This document shows, piece after piece, positions 25,265 to 32,966 of a stretch of DNA of 64,000 nt. Numbering within the stretch: the stretch's first letter is position 1; every line of letters starts with the position of its first letter. The stretch is from JALOOB01 sp040766655 (GTDB taxonomy: Bacteria; Chloroflexota; Anaerolineae; CG2-30-64-16). The notes under the pieces are model-generated. The model saw nothing but the letters and a program-made list of their open reading frames with translations. It was not told the DNA's origin and searched no databases. Where the stretch lies: assembly GCA_040766655.1 (NCBI GenBank), contig JAXGQB010000012.1, positions 124,001 to 188,000 of the forward strand, written 5' to 3'. The translations under genes and the position numbers were made by a program.

Positions 25265-27571
25265 ATGCCGAAATCAAAAGACCTCTTCGCCCTGCGCAGG
25301 AACGAGTTGGCCGAAAAGGAAGCACCGCTGGCCGCACGCATGCGGCCCCGCACGCTCGACGAGTTCATCGGCCAGGAACACATCGTCGGGCCGGGCCGCC
25401 TGCTGCGCCGCGCGATCCAGGCCGACCAGCTCAGCTCCGTCATCTTCTACGGACCGCCGGGCACCGGCAAGACCACCCTGGCGCGCATCATCGCCAACAC
25501 CACGCGCGGCCATTTCATCGCGCTGAATGCGGTGCTCGCGGGCGTGGCCGACATCCGCCAGGCCATCGCCGAGGCGCAGGAGCGGCGCGGCCAGTTCGGC
25601 CAGCGCACCATCCTCTTCGTGGACGAGGTGCACCGCTTCAACAAGGCGCAACAGGACGCGCTGCTCCCCTGGGTGGAGAACGGCACGGTCATCCTCATCG
25701 GCGCGACGACCGAGAACCCCTACTTCGAGGTCAACAAGGCGCTGGTCAGCCGCAGCCGCATCTTCCAGCTCAAGCCGCTCACCGAGGCCGACCTCTTCGC
25801 GGTGGCGCGGCAGGCCCTCGCGGACGAGGAGCACGGCTACGGCAGGCTCAACGTGCAGATCGCGGACGACGCGCTGGCTCACCTGGTCAACGTGGCGAAC
25901 GGCGACGCGCGGGGCGTGCTCAATGCGCTGGAGCTCGCGGTGGAGACCACCCCGCCGGGCGAGGACGGCATCCTCAGCATCGACCTGTCCGTCGCGGAGG
26001 AGAGCATCCAGCGACGCGCGGTGCTCTACGACAAGGAAGGGGACGTCCACTACGACACCATCAGCGCGTTCATCAAGAGCCTGCGCGGGTCCGACCCAGA
26101 CGCGGCGATGTACTGGATGGCGCGCATGGTGTATGCGGGCGAGGACCCGCGCTTCATCTTCCGGCGCATGATCATCTTCGCGGGGGAGGATGTCGGGCTG
26201 GCCGATCCCAATGCCCTGCGCGTCGTCATGGCCTGTGCGCAGGCGTTCGACTATGTCGGCCTGCCCGAAGGGCGCTTCCATCTGGCCGAGGCTGCGCTCT
26301 ACCTGGCCACCGCGCCTAAGAGCAACTCCGCGTTCGCCTTCTTCGATGCGATCGGCGCGGTGGAGAAGGAGCGCGAGGCCGAGGTTCCCAGCCACCTGCG
26401 GGACGCGAATCGCGACGCGGAGGGGTTCGGCCACGGCGAAGGCTACCTCTACCCGCACGCGTATCGCGATCACTGGGTGGCGCAGCAGTACCTGCCCGCG
26501 GCGCTCCAGGGCCGCGTGTTCTACCAGCCGGGCGAGCTGGGCCACGAGGCCGCGATCAAGGTGGAGGTCGAGCGGCGCCGCGAGGCGCAGCTGGCCGCCA
26601 TGCTCGAGGCCGGCGAGGGGTTCGGCGCGGCCGAAGTGCTCACCTACACCGGCGGCAAAGCAACGGCAGAGCGCGACCGATGGCTGGCGCGCGCGGTCAG
26701 TGGCGCGGGGGAGCGGCTCGCGGCGATGCGCGATCGGCTCGTCGCTGCTGCCCAGCTGCAGCGCCACAGCCTCGTCCTCGACCTCAACGCGGGCACCGGG
26801 CTGCTGACCTGGGAGGTCGTCCGGCGCACGCCCGAGGGCGGCGTCTGGGCGCTGGCCGCGACCGCAAGCGAGGCCGCGGCGCTGCGCGAGTCGGCCGCCC
26901 GCCTCTCATCCGTGGAGCGCCCCACCATCCTCCAGGGGAGCCTCGGTGACGCAGCAGAGCTGTTGGCGATGCGCGATGAGGGCGACCTGCGCTTCGATGC
27001 GATCCTTGGGCGCAACGGACTGGCCTCCGCGCGCTATCTGACCGCGGTCAACCCGGCCGATGGACGGGACGATGCCGGCGGCGTTCCCGCGCACCTGGCG
27101 GCAGCGGCAGGGCTCATCGTCCCGCTCCTGCGAGACGGGGGCGTCCTCAGCCTCGCCGAGGTCGTCGGACGGCGCTCGCAGCGCCTCTACGCGCTGGTGG
27201 ACCTGGGCCGGCTCGACGCTGCGCTGGCCGCTAAGCTTCGCGCCGCCGAAGAAGCGATCTACGAGAACCGGGATGATCCCTCGGTCAACTGGGACGAGCG
27301 CACCCTGGCAGCGGCCCTGCAGGCCGCGGGGTTCGCCGAAGTGGCCATGGATGCAGTCGAGGCCACGATGGAGGCGCGCATCCAGGGGGCCACCATCGAC
27401 CGGTGGTTCGGTCCTGTGCCCGCGGGCGATCGGCCCTCCTACAGGCAGCGCCTCGCCGCCAGCCTGACGCCGGAAGAGATGACCGCGGTCGAGAATCTGT
27501 ATCGCCTGCAGCTGACCGGCCAGGCCATCCCCTGGCGGACCGTCACCGCGTACGTGGTGGCGCGGAAGTAG
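25265..27571 (+). CDS. rarA: RarA (MgsA) ATPase fused to a methyltransferase-like domain
   Basis: A 768-residue fusion. Residues 1-445 are a complete RarA/MgsA/Wrnip1-type clamp-loader-like ATPase acting at stalled replication forks: Walker A YGPPGTGKTT (62-71), Walker B ILFVDEVHRFNKAQQDALL (116-134), sensor IGATTENPYFEVN (145-157), Arg finger region SRSRIF, and the C-terminal tetramerisation part. Residues about 460-768 look like a class I SAM-binding Rossmann fold, with motif I LVLDLNAGTGLLTW (503-516) and a later LLRDGGVLSLAEVV. RarA proteins normally end near residue 440. The extra domain lacks a clear target-recognition motif, so activity and substrate are unknown. Start supported by a leaderless-type promoter. 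Confidence 0.9.
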   Translation: MPKSKDLFALRRNELAEKEAPLAARMRPRTLDEFIGQEHIVGPGRLLRRAIQADQLSSVIFYGPPGTGKTTLARIIANTTRGHFIALNAVLAGVADIRQAIAEAQERRGQFGQRTILFVDEVHRFNKAQQDALLPWVENGTVILIGATTENPYFEVNKALVSRSRIFQLKPLTEADLFAVARQALADEEHGYGRLNVQIADDALAHLVNVANGDARGVLNALELAVETTPPGEDGILSIDLSVAEESIQRRAVLYDKEGDVHYDTISAFIKSLRGSDPDAAMYWMARMVYAGEDPRFIFRRMIIFAGEDVGLADPNALRVVMACAQAFDYVGLPEGRFHLAEAALYLATAPKSNSAFAFFDAIGAVEKEREAEVPSHLRDANRDAEGFGHGEGYLYPHAYRDHWVAQQYLPAALQGRVFYQPGELGHEAAIKVEVERRREAQLAAMLEAGEGFGAAEVLTYTGGKATAERDRWLARAVSGAGERLAAMRDRLVAAAQLQRHSLVLDLNAGTGLLTWEVVRRTPEGGVWALAATASEAAALRESAARLSSVERPTILQGSLGDAAELLAMRDEGDLRFDAILGRNGLASARYLTAVNPADGRDDAGGVPAHLAAAAGLIVPLLRDGGVLSLAEVVGRRSQRLYALVDLGRLDAALAAKLRAAEEAIYENRDDPSVNWDERTLAAALQAAGFAEVAMDAVEATMEARIQGATIDRWFGPVPAGDRPSYRQRLAASLTPEEMTAVENLYRLQLTGQAIPWRTVTAYVVARK

Positions 27572-27599
27572 CCGCGCCATCGTGGGCAGGTGGGAGGTT

Positions 27600-27646
27600 A
27601 GGTGCCGGACACTTCAACGATCCGCAGGATCGCATAGGGCACCCGG
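27600..27646. repeat. Decayed second copy of the 11.9-kb hairpin element
   Basis: AGGTGCCGGACACTT, a CAACGATCC-GCA-GGATCG core and a damaged right arm (GGGCACCCGGTA) match the element at 11885-11933. It lies just after rarA and just before the nucleotidyltransferase pair. Confidence 0.7.
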
Positions 27647-27673
27647 TAAGAGCGTCAGGCTATCAGCATGCGG

Positions 27674-28333
27674 TCAGATCGCGGTGCCGTTCCGCTCGTC
27701 CTCGCGACGTGCTTCATCCTGCGCCGCCTGTTTGATGGATTGCCAGAGTTCCTCAACATCCGGCCCCAGCGCCTGGGCCTGAGCGTCCAGGTAGGCCACA
27801 TCAAAAGTGTCTGACAACGCGGGATCGGCTTCCAGATACTGGAAGACAAGCATGTCATAGATATCAGCTTCGTGCTTGCGCGAGCGCCCCTCGTCCCAAG
27901 CCAGGAACTTGCCGTAGATCACGTCGTCCGGCCTGGCACACCACGCCTTGAACGGCGGTTCATCGGGCCATTTGATCTCATAGCGGATGCGTCGCCCAAA
28001 CGCCAGACGATAACGCGAATCCCGGGTCAAGGGGCTCAGGTCCGCCTTCTCGCCACGCTTGCCATCGATGATATTGAACGAAATGCCCATCCGGATCGAA
28101 CTGCGCATCTGTTCGGGATCAGCATAGTAACGGGGCGGCGGATAGGCGCTAGACAGTGCCGCGATGTGCGTCTCCTTGAGGTCAACGACGATATCAATGT
28201 CGAAGGTCGTGCGCGTGATGCCATACATGGTGGCGGCGAAACCACCAATGATCATGTATGACGCGCCGATCCGCTCCAAGGTATGTACGATGTCAAGAAA
28301 TAGAATGAGGTCGGACCTGTCTGCGTTCGGCAC
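27674..28333 (-). CDS. AbiEii-like nucleotidyltransferase, toxin-like
   Basis: A 219-residue protein of the nucleotidyltransferase fold. The motif GGFAATMYG (30-38) followed by DIDIVVDL (45-52) gives the GG/GS and D-x-D residues that bind Mg and NTP. The remainder (KADLSPLTRDSRYRL, YGKFLAWDEGRSRKHEADIYDML) resembles AbiEii/DUF6036-type proteins, several of which are toxins that modify tRNA ends. The GTG start has GGAGGAG 7 bases upstream, located inside the preceding small gene; the two overlap by 41 bases. By eye this pair is less GC-rich than its neighbours, suggesting horizontal acquisition. Confidence 0.78.
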   Translation of the reverse strand: MPNADRSDLILFLDIVHTLERIGASYMIIGGFAATMYGITRTTFDIDIVVDLKETHIAALSSAYPPPRYYADPEQMRSSIRMGISFNIIDGKRGEKADLSPLTRDSRYRLAFGRRIRYEIKWPDEPPFKAWCARPDDVIYGKFLAWDEGRSRKHEADIYDMLVFQYLEADPALSDTFDVAYLDAQAQALGPDVEELWQSIKQAAQDEARREDERNGTAI

Positions 28334-28538
28334 GCTCTATCTCCTCCAATACCTTCAGGTTAATCTCGTGCGGTGACAGATCGGGGTAGCGCCGGCTCAG
28401 GCGGGCGCGCTTCGCGCTGACCACCCACTCACGCGCCGCCAACATGGCCAGCAAACGCTCACCTGGGTTAAGCCGGCCGCGCAGCCGCATGAAGTTGTGA
28501 TCGACGGGGTCAAAGCGGTACTTGGGTTCGGAATCCAT
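28293..28538 (-). CDS. Small basic partner of the nucleotidyltransferase, antitoxin candidate
   Basis: An 81-residue charged, helical protein (RLNPGERLLAMLAAREWVVSAKRARLSRRYPDLSPHEINLKVLEEI). It precedes the nucleotidyltransferase and overlaps it by 41 bases, the arrangement of a toxin-antitoxin operon. It has no obvious DNA-binding helix-turn-helix. The name antitoxin rests on context only. Confidence 0.65.
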   Translation of the reverse strand: MDSEPKYRFDPVDHNFMRLRGRLNPGERLLAMLAAREWVVSAKRARLSRRYPDLSPHEINLKVLEEIERAERRQVRPHSIS

Positions 28539-28658
28539 GATGCCTCAGCCGCATTGAAGACACTACTAACTTGACTCATCATAACTCAGGGCACGCGACG
28601 CGGCAAGCCAAACCCGGCGTCCGGATCGTTAGGCGCCTGCATCGGAACCCCGCGCTTG

Positions 28659-29978
28659 TCAGGCGCGGGCCACTTTGTCGCCCACCGCGGCCAATACCCC
28701 CACCGTCTCCTCCGCCACCTCCGGCCGCTGGCCGCGGCGTGCAGCCTCCACGCAGGCCTCCAGGGGGAACAGCCCCAGGTGCTGCAGCGCGGCCGCCGTC
28801 AGCACGAGCGCCAGGTGCTTCTTGCTCCCCTTGATCCCGAGCGCATCAAAGTCGAACACTACCTTCGTCGCGGGCGTCTCCAGGCCGGCGAATTCGGGCG
28901 TGGTGAAGAGCCAGCTCTCCGCGGTCAGCGCCTTGAGGTATCGCGCTGACGCCTTGCGCCCGTCCTCCGTCGCCAGCACCAGCGCATCGGGCCGCGTCAC
29001 GCCGGTGAAGAGGATCTCGTTCGGGCTGAAGATGAGCTCGCTGATGCTGTGCCCCGTCTGAACGGTCACCGGGTAGTCGTCCTGTTGCGCGGCCCACAGC
29101 CCCGACAGGATGGCCGCCTCGCCCACCACGCGCGCGGTCGAGCGCACCTTGCCGCCCGCGGAGCCCGCGATCACCAGGCGGAACTCGCGGTCCAGCCGTG
29201 AGCCGAACTGCGCGGGCAGGGGGCGAACGGGCAGGACGGGCTTGCCGCGCTGCGCCTCGTTGGCAGCGCGGACCGCACGGGCGTATTCGGGTCGCTCCTC
29301 GCGGTGCAGCAGGCCCGCCGGCATCCCCAGCTGCTCCCGCAGCGCCAGCAGCGCGGTGCGCGAAAACTCGTTGTTCGGCACGTAGTACGCGGTGCACAGT
29401 TCCCAGATGTCCAGCAGGGCAAAGCACTCGCTGCGGGATGCCTCGGCGATGACGTCGGGCAGCTCGCGGTCGAATGCAGCACCGCGCCAGACGTAGCCCG
29501 CGCCGTTCGCGGCCACCGTCGCGCAGACGTCGAGGGGCCGCTCCAGGTTGCCCCCGCGCGTCGTCGCCGTGACGCCGCCGGGCGGGGTCGTCACGCTGTG
29601 CTCGCCGCCGGTCATGCCGAAGTTGAAGTTGTTCATCACCAACACGGTCATGCCGACGTTGCGCCGCGCGGCGTTGAGCAGGTGCGCACCGCCGATGCCC
29701 GTGCCCCCGTCGCCGATCAGCACGAACACCTTCAGATCCGGGTCCGCCAGCTTGATGCCGGTTGCATACGTCAGGCTGCGGCCGTGCAGGCCATGAAAGG
29801 CATTGGTGACGAAGTACTGGTCGCCCAGGCCCTGGCAGCCGATGTCGGTGACCAGTGCGATGCGGTGCGGATCCAGGCCCAGCGTCACAAAGGCCGAGTT
29901 CAGGTGGTTCAGGATCAGCGAGTGCCCGCAGCCCGGGCAGAAAGGATAAGTTCGCTCATTACGATAGGTATGCAGCAT
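28659..29978 (-). CDS. 2-oxoacid:ferredoxin oxidoreductase beta-gamma fusion
   Basis: A 439-residue protein joining two KorABC subunits. Residues 1-250 are the TPP-binding beta subunit: FCPGCGH at 13-19, CQGLGD, and IGDGGTGIGGAHLLNAARRN with MNNFNFGMTGG (88-124) for TPP/Mg. From about residue 266 the gamma subunit begins (FRLVIAGSAGGKV..., TVQTGHSISELIFSPNEI, RPDALVLATEDGRK). With the alpha subunit upstream it should interconvert 2-oxoglutarate (or another 2-oxoacid) and its acyl-CoA using ferredoxin. The ATG at 29978 follows GAGG by six bases and lies 8 bases after the alpha stop. No ferredoxin-type delta subunit is nearby. Confidence 0.9.
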   Translation of the reverse strand: MLHTYRNERTYPFCPGCGHSLILNHLNSAFVTLGLDPHRIALVTDIGCQGLGDQYFVTNAFHGLHGRSLTYATGIKLADPDLKVFVLIGDGGTGIGGAHLLNAARRNVGMTVLVMNNFNFGMTGGEHSVTTPPGGVTATTRGGNLERPLDVCATVAANGAGYVWRGAAFDRELPDVIAEASRSECFALLDIWELCTAYYVPNNEFSRTALLALREQLGMPAGLLHREERPEYARAVRAANEAQRGKPVLPVRPLPAQFGSRLDREFRLVIAGSAGGKVRSTARVVGEAAILSGLWAAQQDDYPVTVQTGHSISELIFSPNEILFTGVTRPDALVLATEDGRKASARYLKALTAESWLFTTPEFAGLETPATKVVFDFDALGIKGSKKHLALVLTAAALQHLGLFPLEACVEAARRGQRPEVAEETVGVLAAVGDKVARA

Positions 29979-29986
29979 GATCCGCC

Positions 29987-31177
29987 TCACACGATCTGCG
30001 CCAGGAACTGGTCGGGAGTGATCAGCTCGCCGTCCACACGATGGATGCCGGCGATCTCGGGCGCAACGCAGCGGCGCCGCGCCGCGTAGCCATAGATCAC
30101 GCGCTCGACCTCGCGCCGGAAGTCGCCGTGGTTCAGCTCGGCCACCACCACCCGGCGTATCTCCGACTCGCCGTCGTCCGGCCACACCGCGCTCAACAAG
30201 GCGTTCTCGGGCACGGGCCACAGGCAGTACACGGTCAGGGCCGACACGGGCCTGCCCTGCGCACGCGCAGAGAGGACCGCGTCCGCCATCGCGCGCGCGG
30301 TGATGCCGTACGACACGAACAGCGTGCCCGCCCCATCGTGGGCGTCGTCGAGCCGGCACGACTCGATCTCGTCGCGGTGGTCCTCGATCTTGCGCCGCAG
30401 GTGCTCGTTCAGGCTGCCCATCTTGATCGGGTCCTTGGTGAGGAAGCCGTGCTCGTCGTGGGTCGAGCCGGTGAAGCGAACGATGTGCGGGCCGCCGATC
30501 GGTGCGTAGGGCGGAATCTCGTCGGGCGCTGAGACGCGGTAGGGCACGACGGTCTCTTCCGCGCGCAGGCCCGCGGTGCCGGGGGGCAGTGCAGCCGCGG
30601 TGACGCGCTCGCGCACCGGCGGCCGCTCGTACGCCCCGACGTCGACGGTGGTCAGCGCCTGGAACAGTTCCTTGTCCGTGAGCAGGAAGACGGGGCAGCG
30701 AAACCGCTCGGCCAGGTCGAACGCGCGGCGCGTCAGGCTGTAACACTCGGTCGCGGAGCCGGGCGCAAGCGCGATGATCGGGTAGCCGCCCGACGTCCCC
30801 CAGCGCACGAACTGCACGTCGCCCTGCCCCGGGGTGGTCGCACCGCCGGTCGCGGGCCCCATCCGCTGCACGTCGATGATCACCAGCGGCACTTCGCCCA
30901 TGATGGCCAGCCCGATGTTCTCGCTGTACAGCGACATGCCCGGCCCCGAGGTTGCGGTCAGCGCGCGTGCACCGGTCATCGCGGCCGCAACGCACATGCC
31001 GATGGATGCGATCTCGTCTTCGCCCTGAATCGCAACGCCGCCGGCTTTCGGCAACTCGCGGACCATGTGGAGCAGGATGGGGGTGGCGGGTGAGATGGGG
31101 TAGCCGGCAAAGAACGTGCAGCCGGCGTCAATGGCGCCGCGCGCGATCGCAGTGGCGCCGTCGATGAATTCGCGCAT
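29987..31177 (-). CDS. korA: 2-oxoacid:ferredoxin oxidoreductase alpha subunit
   Basis: A 396-residue KorA-like alpha subunit. It begins with REFIDGATAIARGAIDAGCTFFAGYPISPATPI, the pyrimidine-binding domain, includes GEDEIASIGMCVAAAMTGARALTATSGPG (TPP-contacting Glu) and VIIDVQRMGPATGGATTPGQGD, typical of 2-oxoglutarate and related 2-oxoacid ferredoxin oxidoreductases. No N-terminal gamma domain is present, since gamma is fused to beta instead. ATG at 31177 has GGAG about 10 bases upstream. A promoter lies at 31218-31246. Confidence 0.92.
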   Translation of the reverse strand: MREFIDGATAIARGAIDAGCTFFAGYPISPATPILLHMVRELPKAGGVAIQGEDEIASIGMCVAAAMTGARALTATSGPGMSLYSENIGLAIMGEVPLVIIDVQRMGPATGGATTPGQGDVQFVRWGTSGGYPIIALAPGSATECYSLTRRAFDLAERFRCPVFLLTDKELFQALTTVDVGAYERPPVRERVTAAALPPGTAGLRAEETVVPYRVSAPDEIPPYAPIGGPHIVRFTGSTHDEHGFLTKDPIKMGSLNEHLRRKIEDHRDEIESCRLDDAHDGAGTLFVSYGITARAMADAVLSARAQGRPVSALTVYCLWPVPENALLSAVWPDDGESEIRRVVVAELNHGDFRREVERVIYGYAARRRCVAPEIAGIHRVDGELITPDQFLAQIV

Positions 31178-31217
31178 GGGAGTGTTCTCCACGTTGAGAA
31201 GATCACGATCTGCCGCA

Positions 31218-31246
31218 AGGATACACCTGGGGCCCCGCGCTGGCAA
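31218..31246 (-). promoter_or_regulatory. Promoter of the korA-korBC operon
   Basis: On the minus strand TTGCCA (31241-31246), a 17-base spacer and TATCCT (31218-31223), with a leader of about 35 bases before the korA ATG. Confidence 0.6.
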
Positions 31247-31333
31247 AGATGCGGCGCATCATAACGAAAAGCCTCGGCAACCTCAGGCCGTCCGCAGGTC
31301 GGCACGATCTCAGGGGCCTGCTGCGTAACAAAA

Positions 31334-31365
31334 AACCTCCGAGGATTCTCGAATCCTCGGAGGTT
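31334..31365 (-). terminator. Intrinsic terminator of the 47-residue gene
   Basis: AACCTCCGAGGATTC (31334-31348) and its exact inverse (31351-31365) form a 15-bp stem. Read on the minus strand it is followed by a run of six to seven T (the A-run at 31329-31335), so it ends transcription of the small gene just upstream. Confidence 0.88.
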
Positions 31366-31385
31366 CCATTCTCCTGGTAAAGTAC

Positions 31386-31529
31386 TCAGTTATTGATCCA
31401 GCGCGCCAGCCGCTGAAGCCGGGAGGGTTTGCCTTCGACCGATGTATCCGCGTCTGCATAACGGTCCAACTGGGGCAACAAGGTCCAGGTCAGCAACGCC
31501 AGAATAGCAATGAGCAATGGGATGTCCAT
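31386..31529 (-). CDS. 47-residue single-pass membrane protein
   Basis: A short gene that is easily missed. It reads MDIPLLIAILALLTWTLLPQ (one transmembrane helix) followed by a charged cytoplasmic tail (LDRYADADTS, then LQRLARWINN). GAGGAG lies six bases before the ATG, and a strong terminator follows 20 bases after the stop, so this looks like an independent small-protein transcription unit. Function unknown; single-helix proteins of this kind often modulate a larger membrane protein. Confidence 0.72.
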   Translation of the reverse strand: MDIPLLIAILALLTWTLLPQLDRYADADTSVEGKPSRLQRLARWINN

Positions 31530-31691
31530 GTGCGCTCCTCAGATCTTTCAAGTCTCGTGCTCTACAGACGCCGGTCGATTCAGCTTGGTTCCATCGGGTA
31601 TTACGTTTGTATCATTGAATTGTTGCATCCAGCATTACATGAGGAGATGAAAGGGCAGTGAAACGCGCGAGCGCGCAATCTTACACTTCTT

Positions 31692-32867
31692 TCACCTGGC
31701 GCGCGCGGAGATGAAGTGCATGGTCAATAACATGAGGCCGATGGGGGCGAAGGAGAGCGCAATGCTGCCGGCAATGCCGATCAGGGGGATCAGGCCACCC
31801 GCAGCCGCGGGGAGGAACATCGCGCCGAGCGATCCGGCGGCGACGAACCAGGTGGCGACCGTGCCGCTTCGCTGAGGGGCCAGCTCGCTGCTGAGGACGA
31901 GTCCTGTCGGAAAGATCGGACCGAAGCCGGCCCCGACGAGGGCCACACCGATCCAGAACAGGATGGGCCAGCTGCGCCCGCCGAGGATCAGCGCGATGCC
32001 CCCCAGCGCCAGGACGAGGCACACCTGCACCAGCCTGACGTTGCTGAGCCGGCGCAGGGCCGCGACGGCCGTCAGGCGCCCCACCAGCACCGCGCCCCAG
32101 AACAGAGAGGTGGCCACACTCGCCACAGGAGCCAGCATACTCAGCGCATCGCGGCCGTAGGTGAAGAGCCACCCCGCGAGCACCTGCTCGGTCCCGGTGT
32201 AGAGGAGCGCCAGGCTGAGGACGAAGAAAAGGGGCCACAACCAACTGCGGTCGGAACCCGCAGCGGCTTCAGCGCGCCGGACGGGCAGGGGTGGCCGGGC
32301 AAACAGCCACAGGAGCGCGACGACAAGCATCATGCCCGATGCGAGCCGGTAGCTGATGGCGTAGTCGCCTCCGCCGCGGTACACCACCGCGGTCACCAAC
32401 GGCCCGATGAAGGATCCGATGCCTGCAAACATGTGCAGCCCGTTCAACGCGCGACCCGCCCGTTCGCGATAGAGGTCGAGGAAGAGCGCGTTCGGGACCG
32501 TCCCCCCGGTGCTCATGGCCAGGCCTCCCAGCGCGATCGCCGCGCCCGCCTGCAGGAAGGTGCGGCTGACGCTGAGAAGATAGAGGCTCGCGGCCATCAA
32601 AAGCGTGCCGAGCAGAAAGGTCCAGCGCCGGACCGGACGGTCGTTCAACGGCGCGACGAACAAGGTCGCCGCGATCGAGCCGCCCGAGAACAGGGTGAAG
32701 AGGAACCCGGCCTGCGGCAGGGTGACGCCGGTGCGCTCCGCCAGGCCGGGCAGGCTGGGTCCCAGCAGCGAAATCATGAACCCCAACATGAACATCGCCG
32801 CGTAACATTCGACGATGGCCAGCCGTTCACCTGCACTCCGTTGTATGCCCCGTGCCTCAATTGCCAT
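31692..32867 (-). CDS. MFS transporter
   Basis: A 391-residue major facilitator with about 12 transmembrane helices. The N-terminal half contains the loop PLNDRPVRRWTFLLGTLLMA (motif A-like, degenerate) and the middle has a short cytoplasmic link (RRAEAAAGSDRSW). The order of helices resembles FucP-like or drug-efflux members, but no substrate residues can be read. GGGAGGAG precedes the start. It diverges from an alpha/beta hydrolase gene with which it shares a symmetric promoter region. Confidence 0.88.
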   Translation of the reverse strand: MAIEARGIQRSAGERLAIVECYAAMFMLGFMISLLGPSLPGLAERTGVTLPQAGFLFTLFSGGSIAATLFVAPLNDRPVRRWTFLLGTLLMAASLYLLSVSRTFLQAGAAIALGGLAMSTGGTVPNALFLDLYRERAGRALNGLHMFAGIGSFIGPLVTAVVYRGGGDYAISYRLASGMMLVVALLWLFARPPLPVRRAEAAAGSDRSWLWPLFFVLSLALLYTGTEQVLAGWLFTYGRDALSMLAPVASVATSLFWGAVLVGRLTAVAALRRLSNVRLVQVCLVLALGGIALILGGRSWPILFWIGVALVGAGFGPIFPTGLVLSSELAPQRSGTVATWFVAAGSLGAMFLPAAAGGLIPLIGIAGSIALSFAPIGLMLLTMHFISARAR

Positions 32868-32901
32868 AGCTGATTGCGCTCCTCCCGATCACGAGGCGTC
32901 A

Positions 32902-32925
32902 GTATACCACGGCCCTGTGCTATAC
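32902..32925. promoter_or_regulatory. Symmetric divergent promoter region, MFS / hydrolase
   Basis: GTATAC and CTATAC (or their inverse) bracket a near-palindrome of 24 bp. It places a TATACT -10 box on the plus strand (32921-32926, toward the hydrolase) and another on the minus strand (32901-32906, toward the MFS gene). Good -35 boxes are lacking, so an activator or a shared operator is plausible. Confidence 0.45.
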
Positions 32926-32966
32926 TTGCCGCGGGACAGGCATGAGCTGCAAATCGAGGAGGGACC

